64,000 nt of DNA from Candidatus Zhuqueibacterota bacterium (GCA_014728115.1 WJME01000001.1:1-64000), one strand, 5' to 3'. Shown: positions 18,518-27,304, counted from the first letter of the stretch. The notes: generated by a model not told the origin, from the sequence alone. Program-made: numbers and translations.

Positions 18518-18546
18518 TTGACTTTTACAGAGCATATTCTTATACT
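18518..18546 (+). promoter_or_regulatory. Promoter of recQ
   Basis: TTGACT (18518-18523), 17-base spacer, TATACT (18541-18546). It ends only 13 bases before the recQ ATG, so the mRNA would have a leader of about seven bases or fewer and no room for a ribosome site. Confidence 0.65.
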
Positions 18547-18559
18547 TGCATAAAAAAGC

Positions 18560-20641
18560 ATGGCACCTAATCCCCAAAAAGCACTCACAAGATATTTTGG
18601 GTTTACTGCGTTTCGAGAAGGTCAGCTACAGGCAATAGAGTCCGCTTTGCAAAAAAAAGATACCCTTGTGGTCATGCCGACAGGAACGGGCAAATCCCTC
18701 TGTTATCAATTGCCGGCCTTGATGCTTTCCGGTCTGACCTTGGTGGTTTCTCCCCTTATCGCATTGATGAAAGATCAAGTGGATTTCCTGCAATCCGTCA
18801 AAATTTCGGCAACATTTATCAACAGCTCGATACCGCAGACCGAGCAAAATAAACGTCTCGCAAGGGTACTGGATGGTCAATGCAAAATTCTCTATGTGGC
18901 ACCCGAACGATTTCGTATTGAGGGATTTCGTGAAATATTGCAAAAGCTCGATGTATCCTTGTTTGCCATCGACGAAGCCCATTGTATCTCGCTTTGGGGA
19001 CACGATTTCCGGCCAGACTATCTGAGATTAAATGAAGTGATTACAGATCTGAATCACCCTCCGACCCTGGCACTCACCGCAACCGCTACCAAACATGTTC
19101 AGCAAGACATTATTAAACGACTGAATCTCAGAAATCCAACCCAAATCGTAACAGGGTTTAATCGTCCCAATCTGACCTTCCGAGTGTATCAGGCTTATGG
19201 TGATGAAAGCAAACAAGATGTTTTAAGACGGCTGGTTTTGCCCCGCATTGGCAGTGCCATTGTCTATGTGGGAACACGTCGTCAGGCGGAACAAGTGGCG
19301 TTCTTTATTGCTCAGGAGTTGCGCATCAAGGCAGAAAGATACCATGCTGGTCTGCCGGAAAATGAGAGAACCCTGATCCAAAACCGCTTTATGAACAATG
19401 AAATTCAAGTCATTGTTTCAACCAATGCGTTCGGTATGGGGGTCGACAAACCGGATGTACGACTGGTTTTACATTATTCATTGCCGGGGAGCCTGGAAGC
19501 TTATTATCAGGAATCGGGACGCGCGGGTAGAGATGGCAAAAGATCCGGTTGTATTCTCTTGTATGATCCGACAGACTGTGGACTCTATGAATGGTTTATT
19601 GAAAATGATTCACCGGATTACCAGGATCTGCAGGCGATCTATGACCGGCTGAACGATATGGCACATCAGGGTCGGGCACGCTTTTCTGTTCAACGATTAT
19701 GTGATATGCTGGCGATAAATGATATCCAGGTCAGGGTGGGTTTACGATATCTGGAAAGTGCCGAAGCGATCGAAAATTTAACTGTAAACTATAAAGAACT
19801 TGGTCTGCAAATACGCAAGCTCGATCCCCGGAAATTAGAGCGCGTCGTCAAACTCATTGCTGAAAGACGACACCATAAATATGCAATGCTGGATCAGATG
19901 GTCAATTATGCCGAGACGTTACAATGCCGCAGAAAAACTCTGTTGGATTATTTCGGTGATCGCTCTGACCCCAAAGCGATCAAGTGCTGTGATAATTGCG
20001 ACCCGAAAACCCCTACTCGTCAAAATCACAGAGCCAGCATCGAATTTATCATCGTGGATGCCATCACACGACATCATATGCGTATCGGTGTTGAGAAACT
20101 CGCCAAAATCCTCAAAGGCTCGACTCAGGACGCAATCGTTCAACATGGTCATATGAGTAATCCCTATTATGAATTTCTCAAGGATTGGAACCTGCAGGAT
20201 ATCATTGCATGCATCATAAAACTGTTAAAAGCCGGTTACCTTGAACGCATCCGCATGAATTCTTTTCGCGTCCTGGATATTACCGAAAAAGGGGCCCAAT
20301 TGCTAAAGGGGGCACGCTTTCGATTTCAGCCCAAAAAGCAAAAACCCAAAGTGGCCTCATTCTTTATCACATTGAATTTATTCAAGCAAGGTCTTGATAT
20401 ACATGAAATCGCAGAAAACCGCAATCTCAAACCAGGGACCATCTATACGCATCTGGCCCTGGCTATTGAAACCGGGCATCTGGACCTGAACCAAGTCATT
20501 TCTTCGGCACGCGAAAAAGTGATTCGAAAAGCAATTTCAGAGAGCGAAACCAGTGCTCTCGCAGATATTAAGGACATCCTGCCACCAGATGTTGACTATG
20601 GTGAGATCAAATGTGTCGTGGCAGATATGAATAGGTCATAA
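18560..20641 (+). CDS. recQ: ATP-dependent DNA helicase RecQ
   Basis: 693 residues. 3'-5' helicase of the RecF-type recombination and replication-repair route. Domains in order: helicase core 1 with Walker A MPTGTGKS (about 39-46) and DEAH box (about 137); core 2 with GFNRPNL and ESGRAGRDGK; zinc-binding domain with four Cys (CRRK...KCCDNC, about 455-480); RQC winged helix (about 495-590); and a C-terminal HTH_40-like domain (FKQGLDIHEIAENRNLKPGTIYTHL) in place of HRDC. Codon ATG 18560 is the only start giving an intact N-terminus although there is no ribosome site; the promoter lies right in front, suggesting a nearly leaderless mRNA. Confidence 0.95.
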   Translation: MAPNPQKALTRYFGFTAFREGQLQAIESALQKKDTLVVMPTGTGKSLCYQLPALMLSGLTLVVSPLIALMKDQVDFLQSVKISATFINSSIPQTEQNKRLARVLDGQCKILYVAPERFRIEGFREILQKLDVSLFAIDEAHCISLWGHDFRPDYLRLNEVITDLNHPPTLALTATATKHVQQDIIKRLNLRNPTQIVTGFNRPNLTFRVYQAYGDESKQDVLRRLVLPRIGSAIVYVGTRRQAEQVAFFIAQELRIKAERYHAGLPENERTLIQNRFMNNEIQVIVSTNAFGMGVDKPDVRLVLHYSLPGSLEAYYQESGRAGRDGKRSGCILLYDPTDCGLYEWFIENDSPDYQDLQAIYDRLNDMAHQGRARFSVQRLCDMLAINDIQVRVGLRYLESAEAIENLTVNYKELGLQIRKLDPRKLERVVKLIAERRHHKYAMLDQMVNYAETLQCRRKTLLDYFGDRSDPKAIKCCDNCDPKTPTRQNHRASIEFIIVDAITRHHMRIGVEKLAKILKGSTQDAIVQHGHMSNPYYEFLKDWNLQDIIACIIKLLKAGYLERIRMNSFRVLDITEKGAQLLKGARFRFQPKKQKPKVASFFITLNLFKQGLDIHEIAENRNLKPGTIYTHLALAIETGHLDLNQVISSAREKVIRKAISESETSALADIKDILPPDVDYGEIKCVVADMNRS

Positions 20642-20647
20642 GCACCG

Positions 20648-21862
20648 TCAGCGTGACCGCGAGTATTCACCTGCATTTTTTTCAACCTGCCGAAACACAC
20701 GGATAAAATTACCTCCCCAAATTTTTTCCACCTCTTTTTCTGAATAGCCGCGCTCTAAAAGTTCTTGGGTAATGTTTTTCATTTCACTCACATCATTACA
20801 CCCCTGTACGCCACCGCCCCCATCAAAATCGGTCCCAATCCCCACATGATCGATGCCAACCACATTCACAATGTGATCGATATGATCGACAACATCCGAC
20901 ACCGTGGCCAGTGTTTTGGGAAATTTGTCGTTTAAATCTTCCCACTCGAGATAAGCTTTTTGTTTGGCCACTTTATCGAGTTTGTCAAAATTGTTATATT
21001 TGTCTTTAAATGCTTGTATTGCAGAATCCCGCTCTGCCGTTGATTTGATTGTTTTGACATAATCGCTGAGTATACACATTTGTATCACCCCGCCATTGGC
21101 GGCAAGAGCTCTGAGCATGTCATCATCGAGATTACGCGGATGATCACAAATCGCCCGACTGCAAGAGTGCGACGCGATGACGGGAGCATTCGTCTCCTTC
21201 AGGACATCGTAAAACGCTTTATCTGAACTATGGGAGACATCGATGATCATCCCCAAACGATTCATTTCGTGTATGACCTGCCGACCAAAATCACTTAATC
21301 CCTGATGTTCAGGGCCTTTCGGATCCGTCGAAGAGTCACAAATTTCGTTGTTCTTTGTGTGGCAAAGAGTAAGATATCTGGCACCCAGATCATAAAAGGT
21401 CTCTAACAAAGTTAAATCCCTACCCAACGGATAGCCGTTTTCGATACCAATGTAAACCGCTCTTTTCCCGGTTTTCTCTATACGATAACCATCCTGACTG
21501 GAAAGCGCGAGCTCGGCCTGGTGTGAATTCAACATCAATGCTGTGTCAATATCTGCAAAGATTTCCAAAGCACTCTTTTTTGCTTCGAAATGGCCCTTTT
21601 CTGTGCGAGGACCTTGCCCTAAAAAAACAGCAAAAAATGCCGCATCCAGCCCCCCTTTTTTCATGCGGGGAAAATCCAGTCTTCCGCCCCCCTGCTCCCG
21701 ATCATTCATTTTTCCGATATCAAACCCCTCTCGATTCAATCGCAAGGGCGTATCTACATGGGTATCTATGGTCAGGATCCTTTCATGTATTTCATCTAAA
21801 CTAGATTGTGAGCATGCACTACCCAGCATGAGTATCACCCACATAATCTTGGCTCTTTTCAT
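20648..21862 (-). CDS. Membrane dipeptidase, M19 family lipoprotein
   Basis: 404 residues. Lipoprotein signal with lipobox LGSAC; the enzyme acts on the outside, hydrolysing dipeptides (including D-residue dipeptides in relatives). Zinc-site motifs of the M19/renal dipeptidase family are visible: TIDTHVD (HxD), GIENGYPLG with the bridging Glu, IIDVSHSS and IASHSCSRA histidines, and VGIGTDFDGGGG near the C-terminus. AAGGAG precedes the ATG and a promoter lies at 21882-21910. Convergent with recQ (six bases apart) without a clear terminator. A role in peptidoglycan or peptide scavenging is likely but not specific. Confidence 0.93.
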   Translation of the reverse strand: MKRAKIMWVILMLGSACSQSSLDEIHERILTIDTHVDTPLRLNREGFDIGKMNDREQGGGRLDFPRMKKGGLDAAFFAVFLGQGPRTEKGHFEAKKSALEIFADIDTALMLNSHQAELALSSQDGYRIEKTGKRAVYIGIENGYPLGRDLTLLETFYDLGARYLTLCHTKNNEICDSSTDPKGPEHQGLSDFGRQVIHEMNRLGMIIDVSHSSDKAFYDVLKETNAPVIASHSCSRAICDHPRNLDDDMLRALAANGGVIQMCILSDYVKTIKSTAERDSAIQAFKDKYNNFDKLDKVAKQKAYLEWEDLNDKFPKTLATVSDVVDHIDHIVNVVGIDHVGIGTDFDGGGGVQGCNDVSEMKNITQELLERGYSEKEVEKIWGGNFIRVFRQVEKNAGEYSRSR

Positions 21863-21881
21863 CTCTACTCCTTACCAAGGC

Positions 21882-21910
21882 ATTTTAAGTCATATGGAAA
21901 AGTATGGCAA
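21882..21910 (-). promoter_or_regulatory. Promoter of the dipeptidase gene
   Basis: On the minus strand TTGCCA (21910-21905), 17-base spacer, TAAAAT (21887-21882), 20 bases ahead of the start codon with AAGGAG between. Confidence 0.5.
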
Positions 21911-22029
21911 AAATTTACTTTAAATATTGTAAATAAACCATTAAGTTAAAAAATATTTACAAAAATACAAGATACTCTTCATAGCACGAGTATCAGGGTT
22001 ACGATTGATTGATTAAACATCCAGACATC

Positions 22030-23043
22030 ATGGCCAGTAGAGAGCTTGTTCGCAATATCATTGCAGGAAATTCCTCTGACAGAGTGGGCTTGTGGTTAGG
22101 AGACCCTTTGCCCGACACTCTTGAGATTTATCTGACTTTTTTCAAACAACCGAATCAGGAAGAGTGGAGAAAATCACTTTCCGATGATCTGCGCTGGTTA
22201 ATGGCTGAGCGGTTTCCACCCTATTTCGGACCCGATCCTGGGGAGGCACCCTATTTTCCCGGTATCGATAAATCTAAAGTCCATGCGAACCAGGGACCTC
22301 TCGCACAGTGTGAGCATGCAGAGCAATTGGAAGAGTATCCATGGCCGGATCCCTCAAAGATCAGGCTGGACAGCGTTCTCCAGGCGCTGAGACAGACAGG
22401 TCCGTATTACAGGGCCAGCGGATTCTGGTCACCTTTTTTCCACCACATGATGGATTTATTCGGAATGGAAACATTTTTAATCAAGCTCTATACGCATCCT
22501 CAAGTGGTGGAAGCGGCCATGCAAAAAGTTTGTCAGTTCTACTATGATATCAACGAGCAGCTTTTTATTGCCGGCCGAGGACTGATCGATGGATTTTTCT
22601 TTGGCAACGACTTTGGCACACAGCGAGATATTTTAATCAATCCCAATCTTTTCGATCAGTTTGTCATGCCCTGGATACGAATTTTTGCCGATCAGGCTCA
22701 TCGACATGGACTGCAAATTATATTACATTCCTGTGGATCTGTTTACAAAGTCATTGATCGGTTTATCGATGCCGGCATCGACTGTTTGCATCCTATCCAG
22801 GCCAAAGCATACAGGATGGAAGCCAAAACATTGGCTCAATTCAGGGAAAAGATTTCCTTTATGGGGGGTGTCGACACCCAGGAACTCCTGGTGCAAGGAA
22901 CACCTCAAGAAGTAAAGAAATCGGTTCATCAACTCATTGATAGATTGGGGCCACGATTAATCGTGAGCCCAAGTCATGAAGCACTGTTACCCAATGTCCC
23001 CCCGAAAAATGTTCAGGCAATGGTGGATGCTGTTTTTGACTAG
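22030..23043 (+). CDS. Uroporphyrinogen decarboxylase-like (URO-D/MtaA superfamily) protein
   Basis: 337 residues with the URO-D superfamily barrel: SGFWSPFFHHMMDLFGMETF early, then DGFFFGNDFGTQRDILINP, a LHSCGSV motif, CLHPIQAKAYRM, and FMGGVDTQELL. True haem-pathway HemE has a conserved N-terminal arginine/aspartate motif that I do not see. The layout is closer to the methyltransferase-like branch (MtaA/CmuA) and to the many uncharacterised members, often linked to corrinoid or demethylation chemistry. The usual third zinc ligand region reads SHEALLP instead of a Cys. ATG 22030 is taken; a TTG at 22009 is an alternative. No corrinoid protein gene is nearby. The substrate is unknown. Confidence 0.82.
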   Translation: MASRELVRNIIAGNSSDRVGLWLGDPLPDTLEIYLTFFKQPNQEEWRKSLSDDLRWLMAERFPPYFGPDPGEAPYFPGIDKSKVHANQGPLAQCEHAEQLEEYPWPDPSKIRLDSVLQALRQTGPYYRASGFWSPFFHHMMDLFGMETFLIKLYTHPQVVEAAMQKVCQFYYDINEQLFIAGRGLIDGFFFGNDFGTQRDILINPNLFDQFVMPWIRIFADQAHRHGLQIILHSCGSVYKVIDRFIDAGIDCLHPIQAKAYRMEAKTLAQFREKISFMGGVDTQELLVQGTPQEVKKSVHQLIDRLGPRLIVSPSHEALLPNVPPKNVQAMVDAVFD

Positions 23044-23126
23044 GGAACATTAGCAGATTGTATCTGTAAAATCACATGTGTAATTTCGGAGAATTCAAAG
23101 CAAAAAACACGGAAACGGAGAGTATT

Positions 23127-23429
23127 GTGAAAATTACTATCCATGCCAGCGCACAAGATGAATTTACAAGACAAAGTAAAGAAAATGGTTCCAGGCCGTC
23201 TTTTCGAATCAATATTATCGGCTATGGTTGAGGCGCACCCAAGTTGGGCCTGGTGCAGGCTGAAAACACTGATGATAAAGACCATTATTTAAGTAAAGAA
23301 AATGTAAAATTGATTTGGGATGATCGTATTGAAAAGCTGGAAAAAATGTATGGCTCGCTGTCCATAGAGCATATAGATACCTTTTGGCATAAAGGTTTTT
23401 ATCTCCGCTTTCATCACGACTGTTGTTGA
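23127..23429 (+). CDS. HesB/IscA-like selenoprotein (in-frame UGA = selenocysteine 35)
   Basis: 100 residues if the UGA at 23229-23231 is read as selenocysteine. Start GTG 23127 has CGGAG six bases before it. The frame is open from GTG to the TGA at 23427-23429 except for this one UGA. Before it: MKITIHASAQDEF ... FRINIIGYG; after it: GAPKLGLVQAENTDD, an acidic helix, and a final FHHDCC. This is the HesB/IscA-like fold, where a Cys after the glycines and two Cys at the C-terminus bind Fe-S or Fe. Sec35, Cys99 and Cys100 stand close to Cys35, Cys99 and Cys101 of E. coli IscA. HesB-like selenoproteins are a known bacterial family. A SECIS-like hairpin follows the UGA. Overlaps the convergent GIY-YIG gene by 16 bases. 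A decayed gene is the alternative. Confidence 0.8.
23232..23264 (+). promoter_or_regulatory. Bacterial SECIS-like hairpin directly after the UGA
   Basis: Stem GCCT (23248-23251) with AGGC (23257-23260), extended by a G-T pair (23247/23261) and, across a G-G mismatch, TT with AA (23244-23245/23263-23264). The apical loop is GGTGC (23252-23256). The loop starts 21 bases after the UGA and its first two bases are G, as in the described bacterial SECIS pattern (loop about 16-37 bases from UGA, G among the first two loop bases). E. coli fdhF has a GGUCU loop at similar distance. A competing stem GCACC/GGTGC (23235-23239/23252-23256) is also possible. Confidence 0.6.
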
Positions 23430-23770
23430 TTTTGGGTTAGCAATGAGTTGAATATATTTTCCGCCTTGACATCAACACGCCAGCTGTATTGATTGATCCT
23501 GTCGGCTACAAAGTCGGACAAAGAATCCGGGGTCTGTATCAATTTTTGTTTGGTACAATGATCGAGACTTTTGATTGCCCGCTCTAGGGCAAGAGCAGGC
23601 CCCTTTTCGGAAACAGAGCATTGCCAGCACGCTCCGAGTTTTACGGGTTTAAAACTCGCTGTATACTTTACCTTTCCGGCCAAATGCTTGGAAAAACGCT
23701 GTTTTGGATTGTTGGTATATCCTGTATAAAAACTTCCATTTGTACATACAAGAATGTATACCCATACCAT
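23414..23770 (-). CDS. GIY-YIG nuclease-superfamily protein (UPF0213-like)
   Basis: 118 residues. Single GIY-YIG domain: VYILVCTNGSFYTGYT supplies the two-strand motif, NPKQRFSKHLAGKVKYT the arginine/histidine segment, and ALALERAIKSL the catalytic-type glutamate. The first half matches the short UPF0213/YhbQ-type proteins of about 80-100 residues; the C-terminal 40 residues are extra. Members have weak nuclease activity at most and no settled role. The ATG overlaps the stop of the YgiQ gene by one base (TAATG), so the two are translationally coupled. Its end overlaps the selenoprotein gene on the other strand. Confidence 0.85.
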   Translation of the reverse strand: MVWVYILVCTNGSFYTGYTNNPKQRFSKHLAGKVKYTASFKPVKLGACWQCSVSEKGPALALERAIKSLDHCTKQKLIQTPDSLSDFVADRINQYSWRVDVKAENIFNSLLTQNQQQS

Positions 23771-25476
23771 TACTTTTTTCTCTTTCTTTTTCCACGATTG
23801 AAAAATATCTGATGCTGACGTCGACGGGCTTTTGCATCTCTTTTGACAATATATTCCTTTTGAGTTATTGGATCCTTACCGGTAAAATAAATGACCGATG
23901 AGAGCGTCATGGGAAGCGGTATAAATGCCTGAACCTGATGAGGAACAAAACCAAATCCTTTGAGAATTTCTTTTTTCATCTCGTGCATATCTCGATCATC
24001 GCTTCCCGGGTGACAAGACATCAGATAGGGAAGTGGATATTGTTCTTTGCCCAGTTCTTTGGTCAACTCTCTGAACATTTTTACAAATGCCTGCAAAGGC
24101 ACAAGGGGTTTCTTGCGCATCGCAGTCAGGACTCTTTTACTCGTATGCTCTGGGGCGATTTTAAGTTGTCCGCTAATATGCCGGGTCAATAACCTCTTGA
24201 GCAAATTCCGGGAGTCCGGTTCTTCCATCAACAAATCATATCGTAAACCAGACCCGACGGTAACGCGCTTTACACCAGGTACATTCTGCGCAAGATCAAG
24301 CAAATCCAGCCAGGACGTGCTATTTGTTTCAAGATGGCGACATCGTGAAGGATAGATACAACTGATCCGGTGACAGACATCAGGATTGAGACATTTGGCG
24401 CCATACATATTTGCTGAAGGTCCGCCGATATCTGAAATATGTCCTTTGAATTCTTTGAGATTTGTAATTTTGGCGACTTCGCGTAAAACAGAAGCTTTGC
24501 TGCGACTGGTGATGCGTTTTCCCTGATGAAGAGATAACGAACAAAAACTGCAGCCCGACATACATCCTCTGTGTGCAGTTATGGAATGTTTGATCATTTC
24601 AAAAGCCGGAATGGGTTCCTTATAACTCGGATGTGGTTCGCGTCGAAAGGGCAACTCGTAAATTTCATCCAGTTCTTTTTCTGAAACAAAAACAGGAGGA
24701 TTTTGCACCCACCAGCGGGAGTTTAGAGACATGCAGAGAGTCTTGTCCTGATTTTTATAAAAGAGGCGATATAACCGGAGAAACGAGTCTCGCTCTTTCA
24801 AGATATCTTCTTCAGGAGGCAGCTCTATCCCCTCATCGGGTTGGAGATTGTGAATGCAAACCGTGCCGGGAATATCCCCAATGCTCTGGTTATGATTGAA
24901 CCGGTGAGCGAGCTCTACAATGGCTTTTTCTCCCATGCCATAAACCAAACTATCGGCACGAGCATCCAGTAAGATCGATCTGCGTACTCGGTCGTCCCAG
25001 AAATCATAATGTGGCATACGTCGCATAGAGGCCTCGATCCCGCCGAGAACCAGAGGCACATCATTGTACATTTGTTTGACCAGATTGCAATAAACCAAAA
25101 CAGCGCGATCGGGTTTTTTACCCGCCTTGCCACCGGGTACGTAAGGATCGTCACTTCGAAAGCGTTTAAAGGCTGTATAGCGGGCAATCATAGAATCCAC
25201 ATTTCCACTGCTGATGGCAAAAAACAGACGAGGCTTACCGAGTCTGGCAATGGAGCCGGGATCCCGCCAGTCCGGCATATCGATGATTCCTATGCGAAAA
25301 CCGTGCGCTTGCAAAACACGGGCAATGATGGCAGTGCCAAAAGCAGGATGATCGACATATGCATCCCCACTGATCAAAATAATGTCAGGCTGGTCCCAGC
25401 CCAGGGCATGCATTTCAGATTTACTGACAGGGATAAAAGACAATGACGAAATGATCCTGGATTTAGGGTCAATCAT
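23770..25476 (-). CDS. YgiQ family radical SAM protein
   Basis: 568 residues. N-terminal domain resembling the cobalamin-binding fold of this class (DIILISGDAYVDHPAFGTAIIARVL), GGIEASMRRMPHYDFWDD as in YgiQ, then the radical SAM core with CMSGCSFC (Cys-x3-Cys-x2-Cys) near residue 310, an IAPEHTSKRVL segment, and a C-terminal region with a late basic, Arg/Lys-rich end (RRQHQIFFNRGKRKRKK). E. coli YgiQ is somewhat longer. The reaction is unknown for the family. ATG 25476 lacks a clear ribosome site. Followed by the coupled GIY-YIG gene. Confidence 0.92.
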   Translation of the reverse strand: MIDPKSRIISSLSFIPVSKSEMHALGWDQPDIILISGDAYVDHPAFGTAIIARVLQAHGFRIGIIDMPDWRDPGSIARLGKPRLFFAISSGNVDSMIARYTAFKRFRSDDPYVPGGKAGKKPDRAVLVYCNLVKQMYNDVPLVLGGIEASMRRMPHYDFWDDRVRRSILLDARADSLVYGMGEKAIVELAHRFNHNQSIGDIPGTVCIHNLQPDEGIELPPEEDILKERDSFLRLYRLFYKNQDKTLCMSLNSRWWVQNPPVFVSEKELDEIYELPFRREPHPSYKEPIPAFEMIKHSITAHRGCMSGCSFCSLSLHQGKRITSRSKASVLREVAKITNLKEFKGHISDIGGPSANMYGAKCLNPDVCHRISCIYPSRCRHLETNSTSWLDLLDLAQNVPGVKRVTVGSGLRYDLLMEEPDSRNLLKRLLTRHISGQLKIAPEHTSKRVLTAMRKKPLVPLQAFVKMFRELTKELGKEQYPLPYLMSCHPGSDDRDMHEMKKEILKGFGFVPHQVQAFIPLPMTLSSVIYFTGKDPITQKEYIVKRDAKARRRQHQIFFNRGKRKRKK

Positions 25477-25524
25477 TTATTGTATTGATTAACGAAAAAA
25501 ATCGAATCGGGGTTCCCCAAAACA

Positions 25525-25555
25525 CCAGAGCCCGTGCTGTATCACGGGCTCCTGG
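25525..25555 (-). terminator. Rho-independent terminator of the second acyl-CoA ligase gene
   Basis: CCAG + AGCCCGTG (25525-25536), loop CTGTAT, CACGGGCT (25543-25550), one bulged C, then CTGG (25552-25555). A 12-bp stem with one bulge, followed on the minus strand by GTTTTGGGG. It lies between the ligase gene and the YgiQ gene, both on the minus strand. Confidence 0.75.
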
Positions 25556-25589
25556 ACAACCGAACAGGGTGTTTTTGATGAGCTGTAAC

Positions 25590-27221
25590 CTAGCGCCCCA
25601 TCGTATACATATATCGTTTGATTTTTTTGGTTGGTGTTTTTTCAAATTCTTCAGGAACCAATTCGATCTGTGTTATTGAAATAAAGGAAGCTGTTTCCTG
25701 GTTGAGGGCTTTGCGATTCTCTTCCATCTTTTCTACGAGCTGTGACTCGGTCAAGTCATCGGCGTCTACGGTGTCATAATCCGGGTAGACCAGGGCCACG
25801 AGTTTGCCATTGCGGTCGACGATGAGCGATTCCTGAACAAAAGGCATATTATTGAGCTGTGCTTCGACCTCTTCGGGATAAATATTTTGCCCTGAAGGCC
25901 CGAGGAGCATGTTTTTACTTCGCCCGCGGATATAGATAAAGCCTTCGTTATCGATCACGCCGAGATCGCCGGTACGCAACCAACCATCCTCATCGATGGC
26001 TTCTGATGTTGCCTGTTCATTTTTATAATACCCTTCCATGATGTTCTCGCCGCGGACGACAATTTCCCCTACCGTGTTTTGCGGATCCTCTGAATCAATT
26101 TTAACCTCCAATGTATCCACACTCTTGCCGACAGAGCCCTCTTTGAGTTCTGCCCAGCCACTGTAGCTGATCAGGGGGCCACATTCTGTCATTCCATATC
26201 CGACGGTATAGGGGAATTTCAGGTCGCGTAAAAAGGACTCAACCTCTTTATTGAGAGCAGCTCCTCCAATCACAATCTCATGAAAATTATTACCAAACAC
26301 ATCCATGAGCTTTGCACGGACTTTATTTTTAACAACCTTGTCTAGTCCGGGCAAGGACAGCATCATTCGGGTCACCGGTTTATTCAAAGCTGGCTTGATC
26401 TGCTTGCGATAAATTTTTTCGATGATCAGGGGAACCGATAATATCAGTCTTGGTCTTACGGTTTGAAACGCCTGAACAATAATTTTAGGCGAAGGGATTT
26501 TGCTTAAAAAGGTTATATGACAACCAAGGGTAAAGGGAAAGAGGAACTCAAAAGCGCATCCATAAGAATGAGCCAGAGGCATGAATGAAACCAGACTGTC
26601 TCCGGCTTTTAGAGGCATGTTTTTTTGTGCAAACATGACATTTGCAGCAAGGCTGTTATGAGCCAGCATGACACCTTTAGAAAAGCCGGTTGTACCGGAG
26701 GTGTATACAATCGCGGCCAACTCATCATTGGCAACTTTAGGCAAACGGAACTCTGTCTTTTCTATCTTGGATAGCTTGTCCGGGATTTTTATTTCTTTCT
26801 TTTTAGGCTTGTAATGGATAGAAAAATCAAAAAGTGACAAAATTACATCCAGATGAGACATCCGGTCGTCATCGAGGTTTTCATAGAGGGCATCAGCGAC
26901 AAAAAACATCCTCGAGTCGGAATGATTGATAATATGATGGACTTCTTCTGATTTAAAATCGGGTAAAATGGGAACGATGACAGCGCCATAGGAAACCGTG
27001 GCCAGGTAGACAATCGCCCAATTGACAGAATTTTTGCCCAATAAAGCAATCTTGTCGCCAGGGTTGATTTCATTGGCCTCATAAAGTCGATGTAACCAGA
27101 GTATTTTCCTGCCAACCTCCTCATAATTGATACTCGATTCGGTATAATTGGAAAATGCAGGCAGCTGCCAATTGTCAATAATACTTGATTCAAAAAGGTT
27201 TACCAAATTTTCTTTCAACAT
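25590..27221 (-). CDS. Long-chain fatty acid-CoA ligase (AMP-forming), copy 2
   Basis: 543 residues, a paralogue of the ligase at 299-1993 with the same motifs in the same order: YTSGTTGFSKGVMLAH near 172, VGYGMTECGP near 335, RTGDLGVIDNEG, GRSKNMLLGPSGQNIYP near 432. Both end in a similar KTPT(K/Q)KIKRY segment with the catalytic C-terminal lysine region. AGGAG lies before ATG 27221, and promoter 27276-27304 is in front. Two such enzymes suggest different acyl chain preferences or uptake versus turnover roles; the sequence does not say which. A hexapeptide acyltransferase gene lies just upstream on the same strand. Confidence 0.92.
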   Translation of the reverse strand: MLKENLVNLFESSIIDNWQLPAFSNYTESSINYEEVGRKILWLHRLYEANEINPGDKIALLGKNSVNWAIVYLATVSYGAVIVPILPDFKSEEVHHIINHSDSRMFFVADALYENLDDDRMSHLDVILSLFDFSIHYKPKKKEIKIPDKLSKIEKTEFRLPKVANDELAAIVYTSGTTGFSKGVMLAHNSLAANVMFAQKNMPLKAGDSLVSFMPLAHSYGCAFEFLFPFTLGCHITFLSKIPSPKIIVQAFQTVRPRLILSVPLIIEKIYRKQIKPALNKPVTRMMLSLPGLDKVVKNKVRAKLMDVFGNNFHEIVIGGAALNKEVESFLRDLKFPYTVGYGMTECGPLISYSGWAELKEGSVGKSVDTLEVKIDSEDPQNTVGEIVVRGENIMEGYYKNEQATSEAIDEDGWLRTGDLGVIDNEGFIYIRGRSKNMLLGPSGQNIYPEEVEAQLNNMPFVQESLIVDRNGKLVALVYPDYDTVDADDLTESQLVEKMEENRKALNQETASFISITQIELVPEEFEKTPTKKIKRYMYTMGR

Positions 27222-27275
27222 GCCACTTATCTCCTTTGCATATTTCAGACAAGTAGGATTTGTGCGAATAGATTC

Positions 27276-27304
27276 AGTATAGATATTACATGAATGAAAT
27301 GCAA
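27276..27304 (-). promoter_or_regulatory. Promoter of the second acyl-CoA ligase gene
   Basis: On the minus strand TTGCAT (27304-27299), 17-base spacer, TATACT (27281-27276). It lies just behind the stop of the upstream acyltransferase gene, giving a leader of about 50 bases with AGGAG. Confidence 0.6.

Noticed and set aside
23175-23305. Direct repeat of AAGTAAAGAAAATG at two places in the selenoprotein gene
   Set aside because: Both copies encode Ser-Lys-Glu-Asn in a Lys/Glu-rich context; chance similarity is enough.
23244-23429. Open frame starting at TTG 23244 as a separate small gene
   Set aside because: It is the same frame as the HesB-like gene, has no ribosome site of its own and begins in the middle of the domain, so it is the part behind the UGA.
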